From: Arthrinium phaeospermum
Lineage: Eukaryota > Ascomycota > Sordariomycetes > Amphisphaeriales > Apiosporaceae
Direction: 5' to 3'
DNA length: 64,000 nt
NCBI GenBank assembly: GCA_006503535.1
Contig: QYRS01000007.1
Location: 1,054,001 to 1,118,000, forward strand
Positions within the stretch are counted from its first letter, which is position 1; every line of letters starts with the position of its first letter. Positions 1-9,851 of the stretch are shown piece by piece. The notes beneath the pieces were generated by a model. That model ran no database searches. It had not been told where the DNA came from and saw nothing but the letters and a program-made list of their open reading frames with translations. The position numbers and the translations under genes are program-made.

Positions 1-2
1 GG

Positions 3-527
3 GTGGTGCACCGTATGGTCTACCCGTTCCGGTACTGGGGCCGGGTGCAGTGGCACGGGTTCCGGGACCAGATCAACAAGGAGAGGATCGTCACCGATCC
101 CAAGCAGCAGAAGGCCCTGGAGGCGAACCGGGCCCACGAGCTCGAGTTCGTCGCCGAGTGGAAGGAGGAGGATCGCATCATCAAGAACATCATAGCGAGA
201 GAAGGGAAGAACACTCAGATTCATGATCTGGCGGCGGCCAGCGGGGAGAAGGCAGCCCAGTTTCTCCGCGAGGCGAGCGTGAAGCGCGCGCAAATGAGAG
301 CGGCGAAGGCAAAAATCAAAGTCGCCAGCGCGAGTGGCAAACCAGATGATTTCCTCCTGGAACAATGGCGCGCCCACGGTGGATACCTACGCATCCTGGA
401 GAAAGATGTGGTAGTAATCATATTGTCAAGCTCCATCAGCGACGACGACCGAAGAGTCTTGGAGAAGAAGGCGGAGCATGTGAAAGCGAAGACTGGTTCC
501 ACCTATAAGTTTGAGTTTCTTAATTGA
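3..527 (+). CDS. 3' part of an unknown gene, cut by the window edge
   Basis: The frame is open to the left edge and stops at 525-527, so only the last ~174 residues are visible. The first in-frame ATG is at 15, but nothing shows it is the true start. The product is hydrophilic and rich in Lys, Arg, Glu and Ala. Residues about 40-110 look helical or coiled-coil (AEWKEEDRIIKNII, KRAQMRAAKAKIK), and the C-terminus is charged. There is no signal peptide or membrane segment. I do not recognise the family. Confidence 0.55.
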   Translation: MVHRMVYPFRYWGRVQWHGFRDQINKERIVTDPKQQKALEANRAHELEFVAEWKEEDRIIKNIIAREGKNTQIHDLAAASGEKAAQFLREASVKRAQMRAAKAKIKVASASGKPDDFLLEQWRAHGGYLRILEKDVVVIILSSSISDDDRRVLEKKAEHVKAKTGSTYKFEFLN

Positions 528-753
528 CAGAACCCAAGGCCAGAAACAAATGATAAATGAAATGGAATGGACAGGGTTGATTTCCGTTGCAAGAGGGTCA
601 ATATGAGCACTTGTTATTTGTATTATGGGCACAAGATAAAGTAATCTATGGCTATAACCCTACAGATGTAGTACAATGTATCCCATGTGATAATCCTCCC
701 CTCAACACGACGAAAATGACCGAATATAACCACCACCCCTTAACAACAACCCC

Positions 754-2442
754 TTAGCAGCCCTGAGCACCGGCCGGGTCCGACCCGCACGCGGACAGGT
801 TGTCCGTGTAGCCGTGGTCCCAGGCGAAGGAGCAGAGGCCGACGTAGCCGCAGCGCCCGGGCACGTTGACGTTGGGGTAGCCCTTCTGGCCGGTCGAGGG
901 CGGCGGGCTGACGGCGGCGCCGCGCTGCGTGCAGCGGCACACGTCGGTGGGGCAGTAGCCGTAGTGGCAGGCGAACGAGCAGAGGCCGCCGAAGTTGCCG
1001 TCTCCCTCGCCCCCGACACAAGCGTCCCCGGTGGAGGGAGGCGTCGTCGTCGTGGAAGGCGGCGGCGGCGCGGCGGTCGTGGTGGTAGCGGGAGGAGGAG
1101 GCGTGGGGTTGGAGCCGCCGGAGCCCGAGCCGCTGTCACTGCCGACCCAGGCGTTCCAGTTCTCGACGCGGTTGCTGCAGTCGTTGGTGATGGACTGGCC
1201 CTGGACCTGGGCCACCTGCGCCTGGCCGCCGTTGCGCGAGACGGTGACGACGACGGGGCCGCGGTTCCCGTTGTAGTCGACGCTGCCGTGGTAGATGCCC
1301 GAGCCGGGCGCGTTGCGCCACTTGGCCTGGACATCGACGCCGCCGACCGTGACCTTCACGTCGGCGGCCGAGTTGAGCAGCGCCGAGAAGAAGATCTTGT
1401 CCTGCACGACGTCGAAGGGCTCCATGTGGGGCTGGTAGTCGGCGTTGCCGGCGGTGCCGCCCGTGGCGCAGGCTTTGCCGGGCTGGGTGCGGAACCAGGT
1501 GACGAGCCCTTCCTTGTCGATGGGCGCGGAGCCCGTCTTGTACTTCTGGATGATGTAGGGCAGGAAAGTGCGCCAGCCGTCGTGGGGCATGTTCTCGACG
1601 TAGTTGTACGGGGCGTTGCCGTCGGGCGGGGGGCCGAACAGGCCATACTGAGCTGAGTCTAGTGGGCCGATGTAGTGCGACTCGCCGAAGTCGTTCCAGG
1701 TGATGATCTCGACGTACTCGGGGTCCACCTCCAGGACCTGCTGCCAGCGGTCGTACCAGAGGTCGTCGCCGCGCCAGAGGCGGTTCTTGCCGTAGTTGGG
1801 CAGGTTGGTGAAGAACCACGGCGACACGGGCATCATGTAGGGCCGGCCGCCCTTGCCGCCCAGCGCGCTGACATAGTCCTTATCGACCTGGTCGCTCTTG
1901 TCACTGGCGCCTTCCGGCCAGGCGTCCCAGCTGAAGAGCCCGTCGACGCCAGGGGCGGCGGCCGCGCCTGGGGCCCCGAGAGAGGAGTAGTCGGGCATGA
2001 AGAAGGCGCTGGTGTTTTGCTTGATCTCGGCCCAGTCGTTCCGGTTGTCGGTGCCCTCAAAGGTGGACACGAGCGGCTGGCCGTTACGCAGGAAGTAGGC
2101 CGACGAGCCCTTGTACAGCGTGATGTAGTCCATGACGTCGCGCTTGTCCCAGGGGCCGCTCCCGCCCAGGTAGTCGAACGAGAAGAAGAGCTTGAAGTTC
2201 ATCTTCTCGGCCACCGCGAACGCCTTCTGGATCGTCGGCAGGTAAGAGGTATCGCTCACGGCCACGTTCAGCGCAAAGCCATCGATGCCGCTCTTCTGGG
2301 CGAGGTCGATGTTCTTCGACCAGTCGTCCTGCGAGAAGCCTGCGACGTTGCCGACCATGAAGTGGGCAAAGACGGATTTGGCCTCGGCCAGTGAGCCGCC
2401 CAGAAGGGCAGCCAGCACTGGGAGCGCCTGATGAAGTCTCAT
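754..2442 (-). CDS. Secreted glucan endo-1,3-alpha-glucosidase (mutanase), GH71 with C-terminal CBM24-like module
   Basis: A single 562-codon exon. Residues 1-21 form a signal peptide (MRLHQALPVLAALLGGSLAEA). Residues ~22-390 match the GH71 alpha-1,3-glucanase family: KSVFAHFMVGNVAGF start, DGFALNVAVSD, FKLFFSFDYLG, GLFSWDAWPEG and EIITWNDFGESHYIGP. A Ser/Gly/Pro/Thr linker (~440-472) leads to a Cys-rich C-terminus with two GLCSFA repeats (GLCSFACHYGYCPTDVCRC), typical of CBM24 alpha-glucan binding modules. The enzyme would hydrolyse alpha-1,3-glucan of fungal walls outside the cell, in wall remodelling or mycoparasitism. The second GLCSFA repeat is less Cys-rich, so the module may be partly degenerate. 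Family call firm; substrate inferred. Confidence 0.9.
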   Translation of the reverse strand: MRLHQALPVLAALLGGSLAEAKSVFAHFMVGNVAGFSQDDWSKNIDLAQKSGIDGFALNVAVSDTSYLPTIQKAFAVAEKMNFKLFFSFDYLGGSGPWDKRDVMDYITLYKGSSAYFLRNGQPLVSTFEGTDNRNDWAEIKQNTSAFFMPDYSSLGAPGAAAAPGVDGLFSWDAWPEGASDKSDQVDKDYVSALGGKGGRPYMMPVSPWFFTNLPNYGKNRLWRGDDLWYDRWQQVLEVDPEYVEIITWNDFGESHYIGPLDSAQYGLFGPPPDGNAPYNYVENMPHDGWRTFLPYIIQKYKTGSAPIDKEGLVTWFRTQPGKACATGGTAGNADYQPHMEPFDVVQDKIFFSALLNSAADVKVTVGGVDVQAKWRNAPGSGIYHGSVDYNGNRGPVVVTVSRNGGQAQVAQVQGQSITNDCSNRVENWNAWVGSDSGSGSGGSNPTPPPPATTTTAAPPPPSTTTTPPSTGDACVGGEGDGNFGGLCSFACHYGYCPTDVCRCTQRGAAVSPPPSTGQKGYPNVNVPGRCGYVGLCSFAWDHGYTDNLSACGSDPAGAQGC

Positions 2443-4115
2443 GTTGATCCGAAGGTAAGCCTGGGGCTTTTGGCGATTTGGTTGCGACTGTGGAGTGAGG
2501 AGGAGGAGAAGTGTCTGATACCGCAGGCGTGACTGACTTATATATACTTCGCGGGGCTGCAGCGATCGATCTCCTGGCTTGGTTCGCTCCCCACAGCGGG
2601 CGGTGATACCGTTCTCCTCTCAGGTGCCAACGTGACGTGAAGATCCAAGTCGAGGATCGAAGAAGAAGAAAAAACACCTATCCATCCAGCTGAGCTCGTG
2701 GGGACCAGGGTGTGACAAGCCTCACAGCCTTCCGACAGGGGGAGGAATGTGGTTGCTTCGACCACCACCTCTACCCCCTAAGAGCAAGGGTCAGGGTCTA
2801 CCTTAGTAAGGCCCGTCCTGCTGGAGATTCGATGGTTCGTTTCCCCTACAGGTCCTAGGCAACGGCTTACTGCCTCTGAATCAACATCAAACCAGAAACG
2901 ACTGACGTGCAAAGGGACTTTTCCCGGCAACATGCACTCTACGCTATTCGGGCGCAACGGGAATAACGACACTGACTGCGGTGAGCATCGAGGTCTCGGC
3001 TGGGATTGGGTCAGTCAGCTCCCTTCGTTGTGCAAGAGGTGATTAATTCTCTTGGGGGTTGCGGGCGAGATTAGTGATGGGCGTCAGCTCCGCCAAATGC
3101 AGGGGAATGACCGGGGCAGCCTGCTCAATCAAGTCTAGCTGCATGGGTGCATGATTAAGAATAGCAACAGCATCGGGAAGGGAAGAGATCGGGGACTAGT
3201 ACAACGGTGATGCCCATGCCCCGGGGAGGAGGGTTCAGCAGCTGTTCACTCCTCGGAGGGACTTCTCTGCTTCGGGAGGATTCGTTTCCTTGGAGCAAGT
3301 GGTTCTTTCCACTCTCTCGCGGGACGCACCGCTGTTCGATGAAGATTGTCGCCTTACGTGGGCTCCACTAACACTGGGCGAATAGGTACCAGCTACCCGT
3401 CAACCGTCCGGCGTATCACATATCTCCCGTCATCGACAAGGACTTGGCGATGAGAGCCTCATTGTGATTACGAAATTGCGACAAGTCATACTCCCACCGA
3501 CATACCCAGCTAGGAAGGCATTGAAGTGACACCGAGATTGTCTCGCCATCAGTAAGCGTGCAGAACCTACATCGGGTTCGGCGGCAGTTATCGAAATGTG
3601 CAGATGTGTGTCAACCGTCGGTCGGTGAGACTCGTCATGACCCAGGTTTGGTTGATGTTATGGAGAGCATTTCGGGAGGAGTGATGAAGTGGCATGGAAC
3701 TATTGACCCGATTGTCTGAACTGAGTTAGCAAATGTAAGACAGGCGGCGGGTCTGGCAGGGTTAACAAAGAAGAGAACTGCTGACAAACGTTCCGCTGGG
3801 ACTGGAGCCCGTATAATACAAAAGGCTGGATGCTATTCCAAGGTGCTCTAATAATAGACGTGCATGTTACTTCATCAATGGTCCTTCCATCAATTCAGGA
3901 TTCAGTGTAGCCCAACCACGCTAGCAGCGGCGGCTTGTCTTGGTATGCCCCTCTTGTGCCTCAGTGACCACTGGGGCCAAAAAGATCAGGCCAAAACCGA
4001 ACGGGATGGGATAATGGCTACTCATCTTTAATAGCAGGTCAATGATTGGCAGTCAAAAATGTTCTTTATGTTCCGGTGACTCTTGATTGGAGAAAAGTGC
4101 AAAAAGAGAAATTGC
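2443..4115. other. Gene-poor intergenic DNA
   Basis: Apart from the GH71 promoter I see no supported coding region. Open frames are short (under 80 codons) on both strands, lack splice partners and resemble no family. Base composition is not strongly AT-skewed, so there is no obvious sign of RIP. Confidence 0.6.
2538..2546 (-). promoter_or_regulatory. TATA box of the GH71 gene
   Basis: On the minus strand this reads TATATAAG-like, about 95-100 nt upstream of the glucanase ATG. That suits a fungal core promoter for a regulated secreted enzyme. No transcript evidence. Confidence 0.5.
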
Positions 4116-4213
4116 TGCTCAGTATGAGGCTTGAACTCATGGCCTTCGCATTACTTAAGTATTCTGGTGAGAGAATATTAGTACGACGCTCTAACCAACT
4201 GAGCTAACCGAGC
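4116..4213 (-). tRNA. tRNA-Ile(AAT) with a 24-nt anticodon-loop intron
   Basis: A complete cloverleaf reads on the minus strand. The acceptor GCTCGGT pairs with ACTGAGC (one G-U) and the discriminator is A. D-stem is GCTC/GAGC, anticodon stem TCGTA/TGCGA, T-arm ATGAG TTCAAGC CTCAT. The anticodon AAT lies at 4179-4177. A canonical intron (4152-4175) sits one base 3' of the anticodon. A T5 run for Pol III termination lies just downstream (complement of 4101-4105). Confidence 0.93.
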
Positions 4214-5054
4214 ATTGGATCCGATCGTTGAGACGATCGGTCGGTGTTGGTTGTTGAAAGAAGGTGTGCTTATGGGCGTATATATCGGGAGACTTTTCTC
4301 AATTACTTTGGTTGGATCTTGCTCGTCACTTGTCGACTACCGAACTTTTTGGTAGCTATTTGTATGGTGGGGTGGAGTATCCGGAGTTTGCTCCGTTGCG
4401 ATATGGCTGCTCGTCAAGCCTCACCTTTTGTACAGGAGTAGCGCTGGTGGGTATAGCTTCTTGTCCCTTTGGCGAGTTGGCAATCGAAATGCACGGCGTC
4501 CTGGTCGCATGGACATCTATATGTAGCCAACAATGTACTGAACTGCTATGCAACAATATAGATCTGCCTATCTATCTAACAGCCACTACAAGTAAACGCA
4601 AAATATTGTTCTGAATTCCGATACCACTACGGAGTAATGCCGATTCTCATGTCCCTTACATTTCGGAAGATTACGAGTATAGGACGCCTATGAGATAGAT
4701 TTCAAGGGGCAATTCGTCATTGCATCCCAATAAATCAGTACCAACGCGATGCACACCGAATGGGTACCGGACTGGAGCAGTGGTAAGGCCAAGACGAGTG
4801 AAAGAAGCAGTAGTCGCGATATCTGCATGAGAGTCCAACAGACTAGGTAGCAACTGGGACTTTGCACATATGGCACCCTTGCAGTACTGGCAACTTCCGG
4901 TGCTGGCTCAGGACAATTGAAAGGTCCATTGCACCATCGCAAAAAAAGAGAGAAGGCATAGAAACATGAGTAGAAGGACATAATTGCCAACTTGGGACAG
5001 CTACCTACTAGCAATGCCTATAATAATTCGGAATGAACACCAAAAAAATTTATG
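4214..5054. other. Intergenic, no gene seen
   Basis: Between the two tRNA genes there are only short, uncorroborated frames. The Pol III terminator of tRNA-Ser lies at the right end. Confidence 0.55.
5042..5048 (-). terminator. Pol III T7 terminator of tRNA-Ser(CGA)
   Basis: Seven A residues on the plus strand give TTTTTTT on the tRNA strand, 7 nt after the discriminator base. This suggests the tRNA gene is still set up for Pol III transcription. Confidence 0.75.
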
Positions 5055-5203
5055 CGACGCGAGCAGGATTCGAACCTGCGCTCCCGAAGGAAATTGATAT
5101 CGCCAGTTCGAGTCAATCACGTTAACCTGTGGATAGTGGGTTAGTAAGGAGGCTAGGTGGCTATTGGATTGTAAGGTGAAACTAACCACTCCGTCATCGC
5201 GCC
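5055..5203 (-). tRNA. tRNA-Ser(CGA) with a canonical intron plus a 60-nt insertion in the D-loop
   Basis: Class II serine tRNA. The acceptor GGCGCGA pairs with TCGCGTC (one G-U), discriminator G. D-stem ACG/CGT, anticodon stem ATTGA/TCAAT, anticodon CGA at 5110-5108, variable arm TCC-TTCG-GGA, T-arm GCAGG TTCGAAT CCTGC. A canonical 8-nt intron lies at 5099-5106 after base 37. The D-loop is interrupted by 60 nt (5127-5186). Removing both inserts leaves an 81-nt tRNA with every stem paired and the usual serine D-loop GAGTGGTTAA. A-box and B-box are both intact in the DNA, and a T7 terminator follows. Either a functional gene needing two kinds of splicing, or a recently interrupted one. Confidence 0.88.
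5127..5186 (-). other. Spliceosomal-like intron inside the D-loop of tRNA-Ser(CGA)
   Basis: On the tRNA strand the insert starts GTTAGT and ends CCACAG. It holds a perfect TACTAAC branch-point box about 14 nt before the 3' AG, with a pyrimidine-rich stretch upstream of it. Its 60-nt length matches the short protein-gene introns in this window (56-65 nt). A 5-bp GGTTA direct repeat flanks it, as in a target-site duplication. The repeat makes excision ambiguous by position, but G|GTTAGT...CACAG|GTTAAC restores the exact D-loop. Splicing itself is inferred. Confidence 0.7.
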
Positions 5204-7308
5204 ATTACTTGCTGATGACAAAAATGCGGTTATGGGGGTATCTATACAGCGCACCACCAATATCATTCACGTCGCTTTCCTTCACTATTCACGGGGGCAC
5301 ACAACAGCCGGATATGTTGATCCGTACTCTCTTGTAGAGTGGCCAAACGAACATCAAATGCATGCTCTTGAATCTGTCTAGCCTTAACTTGCACGCCATA
5401 CCGATAATCCTACAGATGAGTTGCAGCACGCCGACCAATTAACAACTCATCAGGCAATTCCATCCTGATGTCAGTTAGACCTGGCTCAGCGGCTGCGCTT
5501 GATACTCTTGTCCCGATACCGTCAGCCTCAGAGGAGCCACCGCTTCTACTCGTTGGTACCCGACAATATGAACACGGATCTGCCTCTTGCAAAGGGCTTC
5601 TTCTGCTCCTCCGCGGAACCTATGTCCTGCGACCTCGGGCTGGTGAGGGGTGCCGGTGAACTCGCTGCATCCCGCTGTCGTGGTGTGATCCGCCGACTTG
5701 CGCACACGGCCCGCCAAGGGCCCCAATGCTTCAGTAAGGCGTAGGTAGAACCTGCAGCAGAGTTAGTGACGGCAACCATGGAACCTCAATCAGCCGGGGA
5801 GATCTCATGTCTGACGCGTACATAGAGCCCCTTGTAGCCCACAGTACAAGTGAAGCTACACCAGCCCACGATACGCGTCTTTGATATGTTTACGCTATTG
5901 ACTGTTAATTTGGAAATGACGAGCTTTTGGTAGACTTGGTGGCATCCGCAGTCACTGGCCGTACTCCATACTCCGGGTCACTGAGCGACAGCATCTGGCG
6001 GTATGTAGTCGTCATGGAGCTGCTGGCCACGTACGCTGTCTGCCATGGTCTCCATGCTGAAAGCGAACTGCCCAGAATGTCAGGCAACGATTTCTGCGAC
6101 TTGGGGATCCAGTGGCGAGACTGACTGCGACCACCCACGAGAGGTAGTCATCACTCTGGAAGCCCTTCGGCCCTACGGCGTGAACTCGGATATAGGTCTT
6201 CACTGCAATTACCCCAAGGCCGATTCCGAGCAGCGCGAATGTCTCGGAGGTGAAGGGGTCCATCGGAGCAGTCGACGCAGTCGCCAGTATTTAGCAAAGG
6301 CATGGGAATAGAGTCCGGTAAACTGTGACATGCCATCTTTACTGGTGGTCTTACGGGGTGGTAGTAGTAGGGGCACACATTATGACATCACCTCAGACCG
6401 TTTGCGACCATGAGCGAAACCCCAAAAGTCGACTTACATCCGGCCGATGCCTAGATGGAGCAGAAGTACGGGTTCCATGAACCGGCGTACCTATGAGATT
6501 CCAGAAAATATTGGACTACGATAGGCTGCCGAGCCGAAACCATAGCGAGATCCCAAAGATGAGCCTCTCCGATCTCCGCGGATCATGCCTCATCAACCAC
6601 AGATAATCAGAGAGACGGATCGGAAGGTCCTAGCCGACACCGGACCTTCCTCCGGGAATAACTACACATGGCCAGACGTAAGGGCCAGCCGAGCTACGCG
6701 GCCAAGCCTGTGCCGTGTTATGCAGGAACGCTGCCGGTTCTACGGTGCCGGGATCCTGACGCCTTGAACATTTCCCATTCCGAAACAATGCGATTCGATG
6801 GATCAGACTGCGACACAAGCCGCCAGGAAGTGCGATCAGACGGTAACCATGAACGCAATTCTAGAAACACACAAGTCTTTGGTGTACGCACCATCATCTC
6901 GAACCACATTTGTCGCTGCCTGTCCGCCATATCCTGGCTATCATCACTGGGAGGTGTGTCATTCCCGTACACCCGAAAAGGCCGTATCTGTCACGTACGT
7001 AACGGTACGTTAGGAGGGGAGTGGGATAGTAATGACTGGCATCTCCCTTTTCATTACCGAGTCGCCGAGGTTTACGAAATGAACCCTAAGCCGCGAAGTT
7101 GTAGACTGTCACTCGGTGCCAGCTCAGAAAGACGCTGCTTCATTTTATTGCACGGTTGATCCGACAGGTCACACCCCTGACATAAATAGCCCATAGGTGA
7201 CCATATTCCCAAGGTACATGGTATTGGATTGTATTAACTATGAACCTCACATCGTAGCTGAACAGGCGAGTTTCCCAGACGAGAACAGCTCACAATGGGT
7301 TGGCGTTC
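5204..7308. other. Gene-poor stretch with decayed coding fragments
   Basis: It holds the receptor relic at 5905-6263. At about 5280-5480 (minus) a second possible remnant shows coding-like pieces (QIQEHAFDVRLATLQEST, IRMELPDELLIGRRAATHL), in different frames and unrecognised. The rest, 6400-7300, shows only short frames. Confidence 0.4.
5905..6263 (-). pseudogene. Relic of a PTH11-like rhodopsin-domain membrane receptor
   Basis: One frame begins at 6263 with MDPFTSETFALLGIGLGVIA followed by KTYIRVHAVGPKGFQSDDYLSW. This is the first helix and loop of the fungal rhodopsin-domain (PTH11-like) family. After a break, a second frame reads ASSSMTTTYRQMLSLSDPEY, matching the next extracellular segment. 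The helix between them is missing or scrambled, and the frame soon ends. No downstream helices can be found. I read this as a decayed fragment; a very short intron cannot fully explain the break. Confidence 0.5.
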
Positions 7309-8041
7309 TTAGAAAAGAACAATGGCGGCCGCCAGACACACAATCATGCCGAAAGGAGCAGCCGAGGCGGCGACACCGGCACCCGTGGGCGCAGTGGTCG
7401 TCTTCGAGGAGGATGAGGATGACGAGGACGAGGACGATTCGCTGCTTTGAGGCTTCTCCGCGGGGGTTTCCGTCTCCTTTCCAGCCTCGGCGCTGCCGGC
7501 AGAGGTAGCCGCCGGGGCGGCAGTGATGGAGCCGGAACGAACCCCAGTCAACATGGTGGTGTCGGGAACATCCGTCTCGGTGGAGTGTTCGCCAGACAGG
7601 ACGGTGGTGCCGGAAGCCTTGGTGGTGCTGGCAGCGACAGCAGCGGTGGTGGATGCAGCGGCCGCCGTCGACGAGGCGGCGGTAGAAGTGGCAGCAACGG
7701 CCTCAGTCCCAAAGCCGGGGAGGTAGGTGGGCGAGTAGGATGCAGTGCCCTTGTAGTTACCACAGCCAGGGACATTGGTCTTGGGTGGAGCCCGACCCCC
7801 ACCACAATCAAGCAACTCGCATCTGGGACGCGTCAGTATGCATGTAATACATGAATTTGAACTGGGACCCCGTATGGGGATGCACAACTTACACCTCACC
7901 AGTTCCCGGCACATACCAGATCATGCTGGCCTCGCCCCATTGGTTCTTGGTGGCGGAGGAGACACAACCACCAATGTCTGTTTTGGCCGCAATGGGGGCG
8001 GCAAGAAGTGCTGCAACGAGCAGAGCTTGGACGGAGTGCAT
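7309..8041 (-). CDS. Small secreted, probably GPI-anchored Ser/Thr/Ala-rich surface protein
   Basis: Two exons, 7893-8041 and 7309-7822. The 70-nt intron has GTAAGT donor and CCCAG acceptor; together they give 220 aa. Residues 1-19 are a signal peptide (MHSVQALLVAALLAAPIAA). The mature N-terminal domain (~50 aa) has conserved Cys (IGGCVSS, GEVCELLDCGGG, PGCGNY) and the WYVPGTGEVCE motif common in small ascomycete surface proteins, some annotated without proof as siderophore-related. A Ser/Thr/Ala mucin-like stretch with a poly-Ser run follows. The hydrophobic tail ending IVCLAAAIVLF suggests GPI anchoring. A TATATAA sits near 8118-8125. Function unknown. Confidence 0.82.
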
Positions 8042-9851
8042 CGTGATAATATTTGCAAAAGGTGGATCAAACCGTAGTCGGTAACGAATGTAAGGGAGCC
8101 GAAGCCGTGGTTGAATTAATGTAAGTATATAAGGCGGTCTTGACCCAAAAGAATGAATGCGATGCAACGGGACAGAGAACAGAGGCAAAGGAACAACAAT
8201 GAAAATAATCCGGGCCAGACTAGATATATTTATGAACCCATTTGTTTGCCTGTCCAGCTGGCGGCGGCACCGCACACAACAGGCACACCAGTCTTATCCC
8301 TTAAATTAAGTACCCTGGCCCAACATTACATTAGGAGGCCGATACAGCTTTAGCGGCGAAAAAAGTTGCGGCCAGGGGCCACGCCGCCTCGTCATCTCGT
8401 CAGAAACCTCGCGTACCCGCGGACCGCTATGGGCTTTTGTAATCTTGGTGCTGGCGTCTCCGGCAGCCATCCGTCGCCCCCACTGAAGCCACTGGGAGCC
8501 GCTAAGCTTAAATGAACGATGGGTTCAAGCGCTACAGAACGCTACAGAACGCATGAATCGCGATTGAAACCCCGGAGCGACTGGAGCACCCGAGATGGGC
8601 CTGGACGCGATCATCAACAAAGTCGCATGGGAGATCAAGCACGATACTCAATTTCGGAAACCCACACCGGCGTGGTCTGCTCTTCCTCAGGAGACATAGG
8701 TACTGGGTTATTAAAGCATTTTCGCATTTGAAACCCTTGCCAAATGAACAATACCGTTGATTGTGTGATCCTGCTATTCCATTGAGGGCCAACTTCCCCA
8801 TCATCAGCATGTGGTTATCTCATCGCTGGTTATCTCGATCATCTTGATACCGAATTCCACCTTTGGCTTAACACCGGAACGGGGTCACGTGGACGGCTAT
8901 TCTTATTTTCGATTATCGATCACGTCCACATGAGCCATGGCTATCCCAACTTAAAGGTCTCAATGGTTCGTGGGCACCATTTGGTCCCTTAGACTGACGC
9001 CTGACGACTGATAGTGGCAATAATGGCATCCCCATGGGGAGTGCCTGGCCAGCATTGAACACCATCGGCCCCTCGTTCCTTCATATTGCTTACCTCGGTT
9101 CTTACATGCTTCAAATGCAGAAGACTGGTTGCAAAATGTGGCCATGCTACTTACCCCAGGGCAAGAGTAACACGAAGCCTCCACTGGAAGAGGATATCTT
9201 GTTGCACTTGCCTTGGAGAACATGGCCGTTATCGTTGTCGGGCTACATTTCCAGAACGAAGCGAATTGATTGCGCTCAAGAAGCTGCCTCGGCGTTAGCA
9301 GTCGCTAAAGTTGGCACAAGCGAACCGCTTCCGTACCAATGATGGAGGGTTTGCAACTTCTCCACCACGCATCGAGCCTGCCTCTTCTACTGCGCATGTT
9401 CTGTGACTGAGTAACCGTAGTTGAATACATACGTTGGCAGGCATGTGCCTAATTCAGCTGGTGACTACCTTGAGGGCAATTGCAACTGCTTTACTCGACC
9501 AAAAAGCATCATAGGTATTGCAAAGATGGCATTCGTACCATTACTCTCGCTCTCATCCTTGCAAGGCACTTCTTTGTATCGTTGCACAAGGCATTTCATC
9601 ATATCACAGCACAAGACTACTACCGCATACTATACGCGATCATGACTACCCTCGATGATGTTGGTAAGCGACTTTCGGTGTTTATTCGTTCCTAATCCAG
9701 TGTTTATTCCACGTTATCCCATTGTTTTTTAAGGGAAAGAGTAACCGTTTACTCGAGTAATTCCCATTATTCCCTTTTAAGACATCTTATCCACTCCAAA
9801 AAGAGTAAATGCTTACACCGAGAGTCGATAGGCCCCCAACCCAAATCCGTC
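8042..9851. other. Intergenic, no gene seen
   Basis: Only short frames, without family resemblance or splice-consistent partners. The left end holds the promoter of the surface-protein gene. Confidence 0.55.

Noticed and set aside
814..1656. 280-codon plus frame opposite the glucanase
   Set aside because: Arg/Gly/Val/Asp shadow of the GH71 gene.
6012..6140. An 89-nt intron (GTCAGT...GACAG) to rescue the receptor fragment
   Set aside because: The phases of the two sides do not match, and a whole helix would still be missing.
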